Positions 22,497-35,868 of a DNA stretch of 64,000 bases are shown here, piece after piece. Where the stretch lies: NCBI RefSeq assembly GCF_003576645.1, contig NC_044920.1:20672796-20736795 (forward strand), in the 5' to 3' direction. The notes beneath the pieces were generated by a model. That model saw only the letters and a program-made list of their open reading frames with translations. It did no database searches and was not told where the DNA came from. The translations under genes and the position numbers were made by a program. The DNA comes from Ipomoea triloba (taxonomy: Eukaryota > Streptophyta > Magnoliopsida > Solanales > Convolvulaceae). The stretch's first letter is position 1, and the number at the start of each line of letters is the position of its first letter.

Positions 22497-24281
22497 ATGG
22501 GGATGTATTGTCTGTTGAATGAGTTGACGACGTTTAAGAGGAGGAGTGCTGTCAAGGTTCGAGTGGTTAGATCCTACACTGTAATGGAAAGGAGGGGCTC
22601 ATCCGAGATCAAGAGTAAAGAGCTGGTTCTGCACGACGAAGAGGTATCTTTCATCTTCCAATTTTCTGCAAAAACGTAATTATTTAGTATTTTGATCGTA
22701 TCATAATTTTATTTTTATATATTTGTTAACTGTTGCTATGTACAGGCAACTGTAATACATGCCTGTATACCAAAGGATGTTCTACCAAAATTCCCCGAAA
22801 GGTTTTTAGAAGGGAGTGTCTATTGTTTCAAAAACTTTTATGTTGTTGCAAATTGGCATACGTACAAGACTAGCATGCACGAGTTCATGCTGCAGTTCAA
22901 TCATGAGACTATCATGAAAGAATCTAGGTCTGAAAATTTCCCTTACCACATGTACAGACCCATACCCTTCCATACTTTGAAAAGTAATCCAGCAATAGAT
23001 GTCAAGCAATTGATTGGTAAGATCCTTTAGCTCTAAATATGCAGTTCTGTTTACCAATACTGTTTTAGACTATCTCTAAATACTTCATGTCAATATAGTT
23101 CATTTTTTCTGACTGTCTGCTGTTTTAGCCCTAAATATGCAGTTCTATTTACCAATACTGTTTTAGACTATCTCTAAATACTTCATGTCAATATAGTTCA
23201 TTTTTTCTTACTGTCTGCTGTTTTTTTTTTTTTTTACTTTTTGTTAGATGTAATTGGCCGTATTGTTGAAATACGTGCTCCCCAAGAGAAAACAATCTCT
23301 GGTCACAGTACTGTTCTAATCGACTTTGTTCTGGAAGATGCTATGTAAGTCAAAATACTCATAGCCCTTGATTTCATTACTATTTCATTTAAACTAACAA
23401 TATGTTAACTGTATTCAACTAGGGGTAATCGTTTGAACTGTACCTTTTGGGATGACCATGTAGCCAAACTGGAACCACTCTGCCGATCTGCTTCGAAGGA
23501 CCCTGTGGTTGTGTTGATCCAATTCTGTAGAATCAAAGTGTAACATGACTTGGAAAAATGGAGTTCTAAGGTATAAACTTAGGCTTAGGGCTGTTGACAT
23601 GAAGGGTACTGCTGCCTTTATTTTGTGGGATAGAGAGTGCATGGAACTAATAGGAACATCTGCCACTGACTTATACGAGAGGAATAAGAATGTAAGTATC
23701 CTTAAATTTCTTTTTCCATTTTATAATATTTTCCTTAATTATAAAGAATTTTCTAATTAATCTTCTAATACAGTTAATGTTTTTATTTGTAAAATACAGA
23801 CTGCAGGTCCCATAAAGGAAATCACAGGATTAGTTGGCAAGATAATGTTATTTAGAATTTCTGCAAATACAGACCAATTTATCAATCGGTCGTATGCCTT
23901 TCCAGTTTTAAGGATTAACAATGACAGCAAGTTCGTTGAACAGTATTGCAAGGAGCTGTTTGCTGCTCATGACAAGGAAGTTAACTCTACGGTACAATTA
24001 AGTGATGGTGACGATGAATTCCTACAGGTAAACGAAGCTTCATTTTTTTTCTAATGAATTAATAGAAACAAATGAATACCTGAGAATATTTACCCGTGTT
24101 TATACATTTTCAGGGATTTGACAGTGATGAAGGAGAGAGCCCGATAGCTATGCTGCCACCTATGAAGAATGCTGAAGCCTCTGATGGAGCCGTCAAGAGA
24201 TGCCTGCTGGATCAGTTCTCTTCCTCCAAGGGGTGCAAGAAATTGAAGGACAGTAAACTCAAGATGGAGAAGATTAATTGA
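22497..24281 (+). pseudogene. Helitron RPA-like single-strand DNA-binding protein, disrupted
   Basis: Exons 22497..22643, 22746..23016, 23248..23344, 23423..23691, 23800..24027 and 24114..24281 have good splice sites. The first exon (LLNELTTFKRRSAVKVRVVR) and the second resemble the first OB fold of plant RPA70-like proteins. The third and fourth (GRIVEIRAPQE, LNCTFWDDHV) resemble the middle OB fold. Exon four later reads YKLRLRAVDMKGTAAFILWD, as in the C-terminal OB fold. Between these two parts there is an in-frame TAA (23541) and a one-base frame change, and the zinc-binding Cys cluster expected there is missing. An internal deletion therefore disabled the gene. Helitron RPAs are thought to bind single-stranded DNA during rolling-circle transposition. 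Confidence 0.8.
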
Positions 24282-26472
24282 AAAGATCTTTTATAATGAA
24301 CATGGATTGACTATGACTCTGTTAAAAAAACTTGATGTTTTGCTTGCATTTACTTTTTAAGTAGACAATTGGATCTTTTGCTGTTTTTATGTTCTGTTAC
24401 TGTTTTCTAATTGCTGTGTATTCAACTGCTTGGATGTCACTCTTTACATTTGAATTCAAACTATACTGTATGTTCTTTTGTGGTTTTTTTTTTTTTTTTT
24501 TTTTGCAGGTTAGTTGACAACTATGAGTGCTTGAAAGTGATGCAAAGAACACAAAATTAAATGAAGTCCACACAGAAAAGTGAATTGTTACCAGGATGTT
24601 CTGCAATAACTCCAGTGCCAGATGCGGTTTCCTAAACCATTGCCACAGCTTCCTCATCTAGAGATTTATGTATAGTTTCACTGCTCCAATTGTAGTAATA
24701 GGTATTCATGTAAACTTTTAAGTACTGTAATTGTAGTAAAATAGTGTATTCGTAAATAGTAATAGTTACAAGTTGGAAAGAAAATCCAGTCAGAAAACTG
24801 ACTTCATAATACAGTGAACACCTTTTCTTCTTTATACTACAATATTTATTTTACACTTTAATTTTTGGTAATACAGTGTTGCTCAAATAAAGACTGTATT
24901 ATCACCCATGCTGCTTGACATAATAGTAGACCTTTTCTTCATAAAATGCAACTAAATGGGAAGAAATGGTTTTATAATTTTATAATGGTTAATGACATTT
25001 ACTGTTAATCAAAATTAAAATGTGAAGTCTAACACTTACAATTTGTACTTTGCATCACCATGATAATCACCAATTAAAGTATGTTGATCCCAATTAAGTT
25101 GACAGTTATTAATTATGTGATTGTCTGAAATTAAAAGATTTGAGGTTAAAATTTCGAATAATGAGTAGCATAATAGACTAAATGCTTAGAGGATACCAAA
25201 CAGAGACCCTTACCATTACAATTCTTATGTATTTCTATGGGTATGATTGTATTAAAGCAATGAAGTTTCAAGCTATAAGTGATGATGAGAAGAACAGTAC
25301 TTATGGGTATAACTATCAGTTATGCATTTCAAATAATGTATTCTTTAAATATACTTAACGTGTGAGACCCTTAAGACAAGAAATCTTATAATTAGTTAAA
25401 TAGTAACACTCTCAACTTTAAATAAAAAAAGTTTTTGACACAGTACAATACTTAGGTGCAAAATGCAATATTTCATAACATATTAGCAAGTATATAACCA
25501 TACTTAAGTCTAAATATACAACTCAGAGTACATATTCAATTTCCTAAGTTGTTTCAAGCCAATGCAGCTTGCAGTTCATCGTAGGCAACTGCCAAATATA
25601 TTTTGAATATTGCATCAGAATGAGAATTCATCATTTGCATAAACTAGAAAATAGATGTTAGCCAATCCATTAAATATTATAACAATATAAAGTACCAATC
25701 ACCTATACTAAGCTTTGGAAGCAAGATGGCAATTAGCAAATACTAATACTCCGTAATAAGGTACTGATAAGAAGGAAAAAATGCAGGAGTGTTTGAGTAA
25801 AAACATAATATAGTCATTTCAAAAATTTTTACATTAGATTTAGAAGAAAGAAAGAAGGTTACTCAATATCCTTATAGTTCTATTGAAATTTGGTTTGACT
25901 TGATATCAAAACTTCCAACTTCAGCTCCTCCACGGCTTCGCCTACAATCCTCAAATCTGTTATGTCCGGCTGAAAACAACAAAATATGGTATTAATACTA
26001 TATTGCTTTTAAAAATATACACATTATCAACATGTAAAGGTCAGATTAATAATTTTCAACGTGCAGGTTAAAGGGTAACTAAAAAAAATTAAAATCATCA
26101 GTACATTATGTATTAATTCTAAGATGCCTGTTACATTTTAATTCAACAACTACATCTTATTTCATTTTTGTTCTGGGTCTGTTGCATTCCTAATTATTAA
26201 TCACTATGCTTTTTGCCTTAATGATGGTAGTGTCTTTTGGTATTCCAAGATGAAACTACACATTATCTAATCTGTCAAAAAGCATCCTTCATATTAACAT
26301 CCCAATATCAAGTTCAGCTACAACACTACATCTATCACAAAGCAGAGTGTTTTTAAAATTGGGGAATGCAAATATGAGGCAGATTACCAAATCAGCAGTC
26401 ATAGGCAGCAAAAGGAAAATTCATCCACAGAACAAAGGTATTCTACAGTAATCTTAGATCTGTACTGCATTT
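24282..26472. other. Helitron interior, no gene seen
   Basis: This is AT-rich DNA between the RPA-like gene and the repeated segment. I see no conserved frame, splice series or repeat in it. Poly-T (about 24485..24504) is the only simple run. Confidence 0.5.
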
Positions 26473-27614
26473 CCTTATATATTATAAACTGAATACCTTC
26501 AATTCATGATATTAATTTACCTGTAGTATTCACTCGCATGTACAGTTCATCAAATTGATATAGAAAATTAAAATTTGCCTAATAAGAGTAACGAAATTTT
26601 TTTCAGAATTACGTATTCCTTAAACGTAAATCTTGGAATTTAAGCATAATGTAATAAGGTGTTCAGCAAGCGGTATGGATATTCAAAGCTTAGATTAGCA
26701 AAAACTGCAGATGTAATAATCCCATTTTCATTCGATAAACTTACCTGATTAGATCCACTAACCCTAGCTCGATTATATCCAGTTTCTACTAGCTCGATTA
26801 ATCCCAGCTAAAACCTGTTTACACAAAAAAACTTACAAAATTAGGATTACAATTAATTTTTTGAGTAAGTACCAGTAACCCTAGCTCGATTGATTAGATC
26901 CAGAAAATAGTAGATGAGATCCTTGGCTTCTACTCATGAAAACCAGAGAATGACATATCCGAGTGTGGATTGCGCCAGATATAGGTTGTAGAATATTTCG
27001 ATCGACGAAATTGAAGCTCATACAGCTCAAATTTGGTTGGTTCCATCTATCTGAAAATCGACTTCGTATCCAACATCCACCAAATGGAAAGAGCACGAAA
27101 TTGGAACTGATACAGCTCCAATTGTGTTTGTTCCATCGATGTGAGGATCGATTTGGTAACCAACAAAGACAAAATGGAAAGAGCACTCTGTATTTCCCTC
27201 TTGCAAAACTCCACTCGCAGATACACCTGTTGCCCACTTCTGGATCCTTCGTCTATATTTAGCTAATAAATCTTTTTTTTTCTGGATCCTTCGTCTATAT
27301 TTAGCTAATAAATCTTTTTTTTTATTTTTGGTCTTAAAATGGCTTTTTAATAAACATTATTATATTATTTAACTTATTAATTTGAAACACATGTTTTGTC
27401 TAATTCATATATACGTTTACGTATATATATAAATCAAATAGTATTAAATAATGTAGTTTTAGTTATAATTATTGTAGAGATTCGTGTATATATGTTACAC
27501 AATCAAAGTAGTAATTTCTGTATGTAAATGAATTATTCGTAACAACACATTAACGTCCGGACTGTGTATTATACTTCCGAGCCTTAATTATAGTATATTT
27601 TTGTAATATTGCAG

Positions 27615-30600
27615 AGAACACAAGCAGTTCAGGAACAACGGATACTAATATCAACACCCCAAACAATGGAAAAGTCTTACTCACACAAGTTTCGTGTATA
27701 TCCGGTGTTTTTATTAATTCAACGAACTCACCTTTGAACATCCTAACTAATGGTAAGTGCTTATATATTTTCATGTATTATGACAATTATTTTTGGTATG
27801 TTTTATACTAAACGATTGCAATTTTCCAGGTGGTAACTTAATCAAATCAAGTATTACTTGCATCAATAACACATCTCAAACGTCACCTAATTTAAAAGGT
27901 ATGTGGAAAAAAATGTTTGATTTCAAGTATTATTACACATGGAAGAATGTTTAACTAACTGAGCGATAGGTGTTGTTAAGAATTCTATTTTATGTTCGTC
28001 CATTATGATCTAATCAATTTTAATGGATACTACATTTTTTTGTGCAGGTTTTGTTTGTAGGAAAAAACAAAAAGTACCGTTACACGATTTGTCTAATGGT
28101 TAGTTATAAATGTTGAGTAAATGATTATAAAATAATCATTACATTTTATCGTCGACATCATTTGACATTTCTTTGTTATGTTCGTAGTGGATGCCACGGC
28201 AGAACGAGGTGATCGAAGGTCATATACCGAAATTGTAAACAAAACCACACAGCACAACAGCGCCGGACCGTTGCTGAATCATGTTACAGCATCACTTGAC
28301 CTGACAATGACGGATGTCACGCACGGTACGTTTTTTGCATTATGATACGATACTATTTATTAGGAAATCAAATCCCGTGACAATGATACAAAATCCTATT
28401 AGTTAGTGTTCCATACTATTTTTCCATTATAATGATATGCTTTAAATATTAGTGATAATTAAAAAACACATTTAAAGCTGTATAACAATTTTGTCTAATT
28501 AAAATATGCGGATAACAAAGAATGTTTATTTCCAATAACGCAAAAAAGAGCATCCGAATATATTAGGTCTTAGCGCATCTTTTAATTATTTATCATGTAG
28601 TCACTTTGTCACAAGTTTGTACCATGTCCTTTACTTTATGATATAACAAATGATACCGCTGTTTTGCATCCAATAACGCATTTCATTTCTAAACAGTTCA
28701 CTGCGGTGTCACCCATGTCAATCATGGAATTGAAGACAATTTAGTTGTTAGAAATCTAGCTCAAGAGTTCCAACAAGTAGACAACAATCATGAACAAATG
28801 TCAAGCCCGTGCATTACTGGTAAGTTTTTCAAACTAATAACGATTTTTCATTCGAGGGCATCCTTTATTTTATTTTATTTTTTAATTTAAAAACTCCTTT
28901 ATTTTATTTGTTAATTCAATTCAAATCAATTGTTTTTAGTTCAATTTTGCATTATGATACGATACTATTTATTAGGAAATCAAATTCCGTGACAATGATA
29001 CAAAATCCTATTAGTTACTATACTATTTTCCCATTATAATGATATGCTTTAAATATTAGTGATGTTTAAAAAACACATTTAAAGTTGTATAACAATTTTG
29101 TCTAATTAAAAGATGCGGATAACAAAGAATGTTTATTTCCAATAACGCAAAAAAGAGGATCCAAATATATTAGGTCTTAGCGCATCTTATAATTATTTCA
29201 TGTCTTATATTAGGTCTTAGCGCATCTTATAATGATAATTATTTCCAATAACGCAAAAAAGAGGATCCAAATATATTACGTCTTAGCGCATCTTATAATT
29301 ATTTCATGTCTTATATTAGGTCTTAGCGCATCTTATAATTATAATTATTTAGGATGTAGCACAAAAGAGGATCCAAATATATTAGGTCTTAGCGCATCTT
29401 ATAATTATTTACCATGTTGTCACTTTGTCACAAGTTTGTACCATGTCTTTACTTTATGATATAACAAATGATACCGCTATTTTGCATCCAATAACGCATT
29501 TCATTTCTAAACAGTGCAATGCGGTGACACCCATGTCAATCATGGAATGGAAGACAATTTAGTTGTTCGAAATCTAGCGCAAGAGTTCCAACAAGTAGAC
29601 AACAATCATGAACAAATGTCAAACCCGTGCATTATTGGTAAGTTTTTCAAACTTATAACGATTTTTCAATTGAGGGCATCCTTTATTTTATTTGTTTTTT
29701 TTATTTGAAAATTCATTTATTTTATTTCTTAATTCAATTCAAATCAATTGTTTTTAGTTCATTTATCAATAGCAATGCTAGGTACCCATGAACCCAAATT
29801 TAATTTTGTTCATCACAATTTCCTTGGGTTAATTGTGTCATTTTGCAAACAGATTCACAAATCTTCCTAAATGACCAACGTACATCTCAAACAATACCAA
29901 TACGGTCAAATATATCAAAACAATGCATTGAACCACAAAAAGAGTTGGGTCTAACACCAACACCAAATATTGGTATGTTATTCTAATTGCAAGTTTCTAA
30001 TGCAGCTATTATCATTGTATTAAATTTTATGTAATCATATTGACATATATATCTAAATTGCTTACATTTATGTAGTTGCATACATGGATATCGGTGACCC
30101 AAACAATATATGTGAACATTGCAATGCAATCTATTGGTATGAGGAGCGTGTTAATAAGGCAGTGCGTAGCGGAACAACTAAATATTCAACGTGCTGTGGT
30201 CATGGGAAGATCAAATTGCCAAAGATGGTGCCACCTCCAAAAAGGATTTTCAACTTATTCTTTGCAAGAGGAAAGAAACGGAATGAATTTCTAAAGCACA
30301 TAAGAAGCTTCAATAACATGTTTTCTTTTACATCCTTGGGGGCTAAGGTTGATAAATCAATCAACCTTGGAAATTGCCCACCAATATTTAGGATAAATGG
30401 GCAAAATTATCATTTGATGGGAGGATTAATGCCCGATCCTGGAAAGAGTCCAAAGTTTGCTCAATTATACATCCATGATACAGAGAACGAAGTAGAGAAC
30501 CGCATAAATGCATTCAGGTAATACGATGCTCTATTTTTTAATATGATATTAGTTACTATTAATTTAGTATAACAAAATTCTAACAACAATATGCTAATCT

Positions 30601-31028
30601 AATGTAATTGAATTTTTTAAATAGTGGTGCTGACCCCAATGACCAAACGCATGTTGATATAGTTCAAGATATCAAGCAAGATCTAGATGAGCACAATGTG
30701 TTGGTGCAATCATTTCGTTGGGCAAAAAATCAGATTGACAACAATCCAGAAGTTAATTTTAGGATGAGGTTGATTGGTAAGCGTCAAAGTGATGCAAGGA
30801 CGTACAATCTACCCACTGTTTCAGAGGTGGCTGCTTTAATTGTTGGCGATCTAGACCACACACTCGGGCAACGGGACATAATAGTGGAGACCAAGGCTGG
30901 ATCACTCAAGAGGATAAACGAGCTCAACCCAGCGTATTTGCCATTGCAATATCCCCTTTTATTCCCTTTAGGCGAAGATGGCTATCGAGAAGACATAAAT
31001 ACTGCACAGCATCCAATAAACCAACCGC
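27615..31028 (+). pseudogene. Helitron Rep/helicase N-terminal region, first copy, cut by gap
   Basis: The exons have clean phase-1 splice sites: 27615..27752, 27830..27898, 28048..28098, 28188..28325, 28697..28819, 29515..29637, 29853..29972. Then come 30076..30517 and 30625..31028. The small exons encode low-complexity Asn/Thr-rich sequence and a repeated CG(V/D)THVNHG module. The exon at 30076 starts the Helitron-typical region with paired CxxC (ICEHCNAIYW, TCCGHGK). I do not see the initiator exon. The reading is truncated by the N run, so this copy alone could not encode Rep. Confidence 0.8.
29162..29405. repeat. Tandem ATTAGGTCTTAGCGCATCTT motif array in an intron
   Basis: A 24-bp motif, TTAGGTCTTAGCGCATCTTA plus AAT, occurs five times with spacers ('aaaaagaggatccaaatat', 'atttcatgtctt'). 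The array lies between the two CGxTHVNHG exons. The same array is present in the second copy at 33743..33985. Confidence 0.85.
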
Positions 31029-31053
31029 NNNNNNNNNNNNNNNNNNNNNNNNN
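31029..31053. other. Assembly gap of 25 N
   Basis: The run of exactly 25 N marks a join between sequence pieces. Because the DNA on its two sides is the same segment, the join is suspect. Confidence 1.
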
Positions 31054-31058
31054 TACTT

Positions 31059-34000
31059 ACCTTATATATTATAAACTGAATACCTTCAAATTCATGATAT
31101 TAATTTACCTGTAGTATTCACTCGCATGTACAGTTCATCAAATTGATATAGAAAATTAAAATTTGCCTAATAAGAGTAACGAAATTTTTTTCAGAATTAC
31201 GTATTCCTTAAACGTAAATCTTGGAATTTAAGCATAATGTAATAAGGTGTTCAGCAAGCGGTATGGATATTCAAAGCTTAGATTAGCAAAAACTGCAGAT
31301 GTAATAATCCCATTTTCATTCGATAAACTTACCTGATTAGATCCACTAACCCTAGCTCGATTATATCCAGTTTCTACTAGCTCGATTAATCCCAGTAAAA
31401 CCTGTTTACACAAAAAAACTTACAAAATTAGGATTACAATTAATTTTTTGAGTAAGTACCAGTAACCCTAGCTCGATTGATTAGATCCAGAAAATAGTAG
31501 ATGAGATCCTTGGCTTCTACTCATGAAAACCAGAGAATGACATATCCGAGTGTGGATTGCGCCAGATATAGGTTGTAGAATATTTCGATCGACGAAATTG
31601 AAGCTCATACAGCTCAAATTTGGTTGGTTCCATCTATCTGAAAATCGACTTCGTATCCAACATCCACCAAATGGAAAGAGCACGAAATTGGAACTGATAC
31701 AGCTCCAATTGTGTTTGTTCCATCGATGTGAGGATCGATTTGGTAACCAACAAAGACAAAATGGAAAGAGCACTCTGTATTTCCCTCTTGCAAAACTCCA
31801 CTCGCAGATACACCTGTTGCCCACTTCTGGATCCTTCGTCTATATTTAGCTAATAAATCTTTTTTTTTATTTTTGGTCTTAAAATGGCTTTTTAATAAAC
31901 ATTATTATATTATTTAACTTATTAATTTGAAACACATGTTTTGTCTAATTCATATATACGTTTACGTATATATATAAATCAAATAGTATTAAATAATGTA
32001 GTTTTAGTTATAATTATTGTAGAGATTCGTGTATATATGTTACACAATCAAAGTAGTAATTTCTGTATGTAAATGAATTATTCGTAACAACACATTAACG
32101 TCCGGACTGTGTATTATACTTCCGAGCCTTAATTATAGTATATTTTCTTTTCCAGAGAACACAAGCAGTTCAGGAACAACGGATACTAATATCAACACCC
32201 CAAACAATGGAAAAGTCTTACTCACACAAGTTTCGTGTATATCCGGTGTTTTTATTAATTCAACGAACTCACCTTTGAACATCCTAACTAATAGTAAGTG
32301 CTTATATATTTTCATGTATTATGACAATTATTTTTGGTGTGTTTTGTACTAAACGATTGCAATTTTCCAGGTGGTAACTTAATCAAATCAAGTATTACTT
32401 GCATCAATAACACATCTCAAACGTCACCTAATTTAAAAGGTATGTGGAAAAAAATGTTTGATTTCAAGTATTATTACACATGGAAGAATGTTTAACTAAC
32501 TGAGCGATAGGTGTTGTTAAGAATTCTATTTTATGTTCGTCCATTATGATCTAATCAATTTTAATGGATACTATATGTTCGTCCATTATGATCTAATCAA
32601 TTTTAATGGATACTACATTTTTTTGTGCAGGTTTTGTTTGTAGGAAAAAACAAAAAGTACCGTTACACGATTTGTCTAATGGTTAGTTATAAATGTTGAG
32701 TAAATGATTATAAAATAATCATTACATTTTATCGTCGACATCATTTGACATTTCTTTGTTATGTTCGTAGTGGATGCCACGGCAGAACGAGGTGATCGAA
32801 GGTCATATACCGAAATTGTAAACAAAACCACACAGCACAACAGCGCCGGACCGTTGCTGAATCATGTTACAGCATCACTTGACCTGACAATGACGGATGT
32901 CACGCACGGTACGTTTTTTGCATTATGATACGATACTATTTATTAGGAAATCAAATCCCGTGACAATGATACAAAATCCTATTAGTTAGTATACTATTTT
33001 TCCATTATAATGATATGCTTTAAATATTAGTGATAATTAAAAAACACATTTAAAGCTGTATAACAATTTTGTCTAATTAAAATATGCGGATAACAAAGAA
33101 TGTTTATTTCCAATAACGCAAAAAAGAGCATCCGAATATATTAGGTCTTAGCGCATCTTTTAATTATTTATCATGTAGTCACTTTGTCACAAGTTTGTAC
33201 CATGTCCTTTACTTTATGATATAACAAATGATACCGCTGTTTTGCATCCAATAACGCATTTCATTTCTAAACAGTTCACTGCGGTGTCACCCATGTCAAT
33301 CATGGAATTGAAGACAATTTAGTTGTTAGAAATCTAGCTCAAGAGTTCCAACAAGTAGACAACAATCATGAACAAATGTCAAGCCCGTGCATTACTGGTA
33401 AGTTTTTCAAACTAATAACGATTTTTCATTCGAGGGCATCCTTTATTTTATTTTATTTTTAAATTTAAAAACTCCTTTATTTTATTTGTTAATTCAATTC
33501 AAATCAATTGTTTTTAGTTCAATTTTGCATTATGATACGATACTATTTATTAGGAAATCAAATTCCGTGACAATGATACAAAATCCTATTAGTTACTATA
33601 CTATTTTCCCATTATAATGATATGCTTTAAATATTAGTGATGTTTAAAAAACACATTTAAAGTTGTATAACAATTTTGTCTAATTAAAAGATGCGGATAA
33701 CAAAGAATGTTTATTTCCAATAACGCAAAAAAGAGGATCCAAATATATTAGGTCTTAGCGCATCTTATAATTATTTCATGTCTTATATTAGGTCTTAGCG
33801 CATCTTATAATGATAATTATTTCCAATAACGCAAAAAAGAGGATCCAAATATATTACGTCTTAGCGCATCTTATAATTATTTCATGTCTTATATTAGGTC
33901 TTAGCGCATCTTATAATTATAATTATTTAGGATGTAGCACAAAAGAGGATCCAAATATATTAGGTCTTAGCGCATCTTATAATTATTTACCATGTTGTCA

Positions 34001-35868
34001 CTTTGTCACAAGTTTGTACCATGTCCTTTACTTTATGATATAACAAATGATACCGCTATTTTGCATCCAATAACGCATTTCATTTCTAAACAGTGCAATG
34101 CGGTGACACCCATGTCAATCATGGAATGGAAGACAATTTAGTTGTTCGAAATCTAGCGCAAGAGTTCCAACAAGTAGACAACAATCATGAACAAATGTCA
34201 AACCCGTGCATTATTGGTAAGTTTTTCAAACTTATAACGATTTTTCAATTGAGGGCATCCTTTATTTTATTTGTTTTTTTTTTATTTGAAAATTCCTTTA
34301 TTTTATTTCTTAATTCAATTCAAATCAATAATGCATTTCATTTCTAAACAGTGCAATGCGGTGACACCCATGTCAATCATGGAATGGAAGACAATTTAGT
34401 TGTTCGAAATCTAGCGCAAGAGTTCCAACAAGTAGACAACAATCATGAACAAATGTCAAACCCGTGCATTATTGGTAAGTTTTTCAAACTTATAACGATT
34501 TTTCAATTGAGGGCATCCTTTATTTTATTTGTTTTTTTTTTTTTGAAAATTCATTTATTTTATTTCTTAATTCAATTCAAATCAATTGTTTTTAGTTCAT
34601 TTATCAATAGCAATGCTAGGTACCCATGAACCCAAATTTAATTTTGTTCATCACAATTTCCTTGGGTTAATTGTGTCATTTTGCAAACAGATTCACAAAT
34701 CTTCCTAAATGACCAACGTACATCTCAAACAATACCAATACGGTCAAATATATCAAAACAATGCATTGAACCACAAAAAGAGTTGGGTCTAACACCAACA
34801 CCAAATATTGGTATGTTATTCTAATTGCAAGTTTCTAATGCAGCTATTATCATTGTATTAAATTTTATGTAATCATATTGACATATATATCTAAATTGCT
34901 TACATTTATGTAGTTGCATACATGGATATCGGTGACCCAAACAATATATGTGAACATTGCAATGCAATCTATTGGTATGAGGAGCGTGTTAATAAGGCAG
35001 TGCGTAGCGGAACAACTAAATATTCAACGTGCTGTGGTCATGGGAAGATCAAATTGCCAAAGATGGTGCCACCTCCAAAAAGGATTTTCAACTTATTCTT
35101 TGCAAGAGGAAAGAAACGGAATGAATTTCTAAAGCACATAAGAAGCTTCAATAACATGTTTTCTTTTACATCCTTGGGGGCTAAGGTTGATAAATCAATC
35201 AACCTTGGAAATTGCCCACCAATATTTAGGATAAATGGGCAAAATTATCATTTGATGGGAGGATTAATGCCCGATCCTGGAAAGAGTCCAAAGTTTGCTC
35301 AATTATACATCCATGATACAGAGAACGAAGTAGAGAACCGCATAAATGCATTCAGGTAATACGATGCTCTATTTTTTTAATATGATATTAGTTACTATTA
35401 ATTTAGTATAACAAAATTCTAACAACAATATGCTAATCTAATGTAATTGAATTTTTTAAATAGTGGTGCTGACCCCAATGACCAAACGCATGTTGATATA
35501 GTTCAAGATATCAAGCAAGATCTAGATGAGCACAATGTGTTGGTGCAATCATTTCGTTGGGCAAAAAATCAGATTGACAACAATCCAGAAGTTAATTTTA
35601 GGATGAGGTTGATTGGTAAGCGTCAAAGTGATGCAAGGACGTACAATCTACCCACTGTTTCAGAGGTGGCTGCTTTAATTGTTGGCGATCTAGACCACAC
35701 ACTCGGGCAACGGGACATAATAGTGGAGACCAAGGCTGGATCACTCAAGAGGATAAACGAGCTCAACCCAGCGTATTTGCCATTGCAATATCCCCTTTTA
35801 TTCCCTTTAGGCGAAGATGGCTATCGAGAAGACATACAATACTGCACAGCATCCAATAAACCAACCGC
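31059..35868. repeat. 4.8-kb near-identical segment, copy 2 (right of assembly gap)
   Basis: This matches 26473..31028 and continues past the point where copy 1 stops, into the complete Rep domain. It differs by an extra 'tatgttcgtccattatgatc' repeat near 32575 and by an extra copy of a 123-bp exon with flanks (34217..34474). Confidence 0.95.

Larger units (their letters stand above)
26473..31028. repeat. 4.6-kb near-identical segment, copy 1 (left of assembly gap)
   Basis: This segment recurs almost base for base at 31059..35868. Differences are small: a duplicated 'tctggatccttcgtctatat' stretch present only here (about 27240..27320), a changed acceptor before the first Rep micro-exon, short homopolymer indels, and one missing base at 31003..31012 that shifts the frame right before the gap. 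The copy ends abruptly at the N run in the middle of the Rep coding sequence. Confidence 0.95.

Noticed and set aside
26881..27237. Minus-strand 118-codon frame, identical at 31468..31824
   Set aside because: Identity only reflects the duplicated segment. It has no recognisable domain and opposes the direction of the Helitron genes. It contains a degenerate internal repeat and looks like chance coding.
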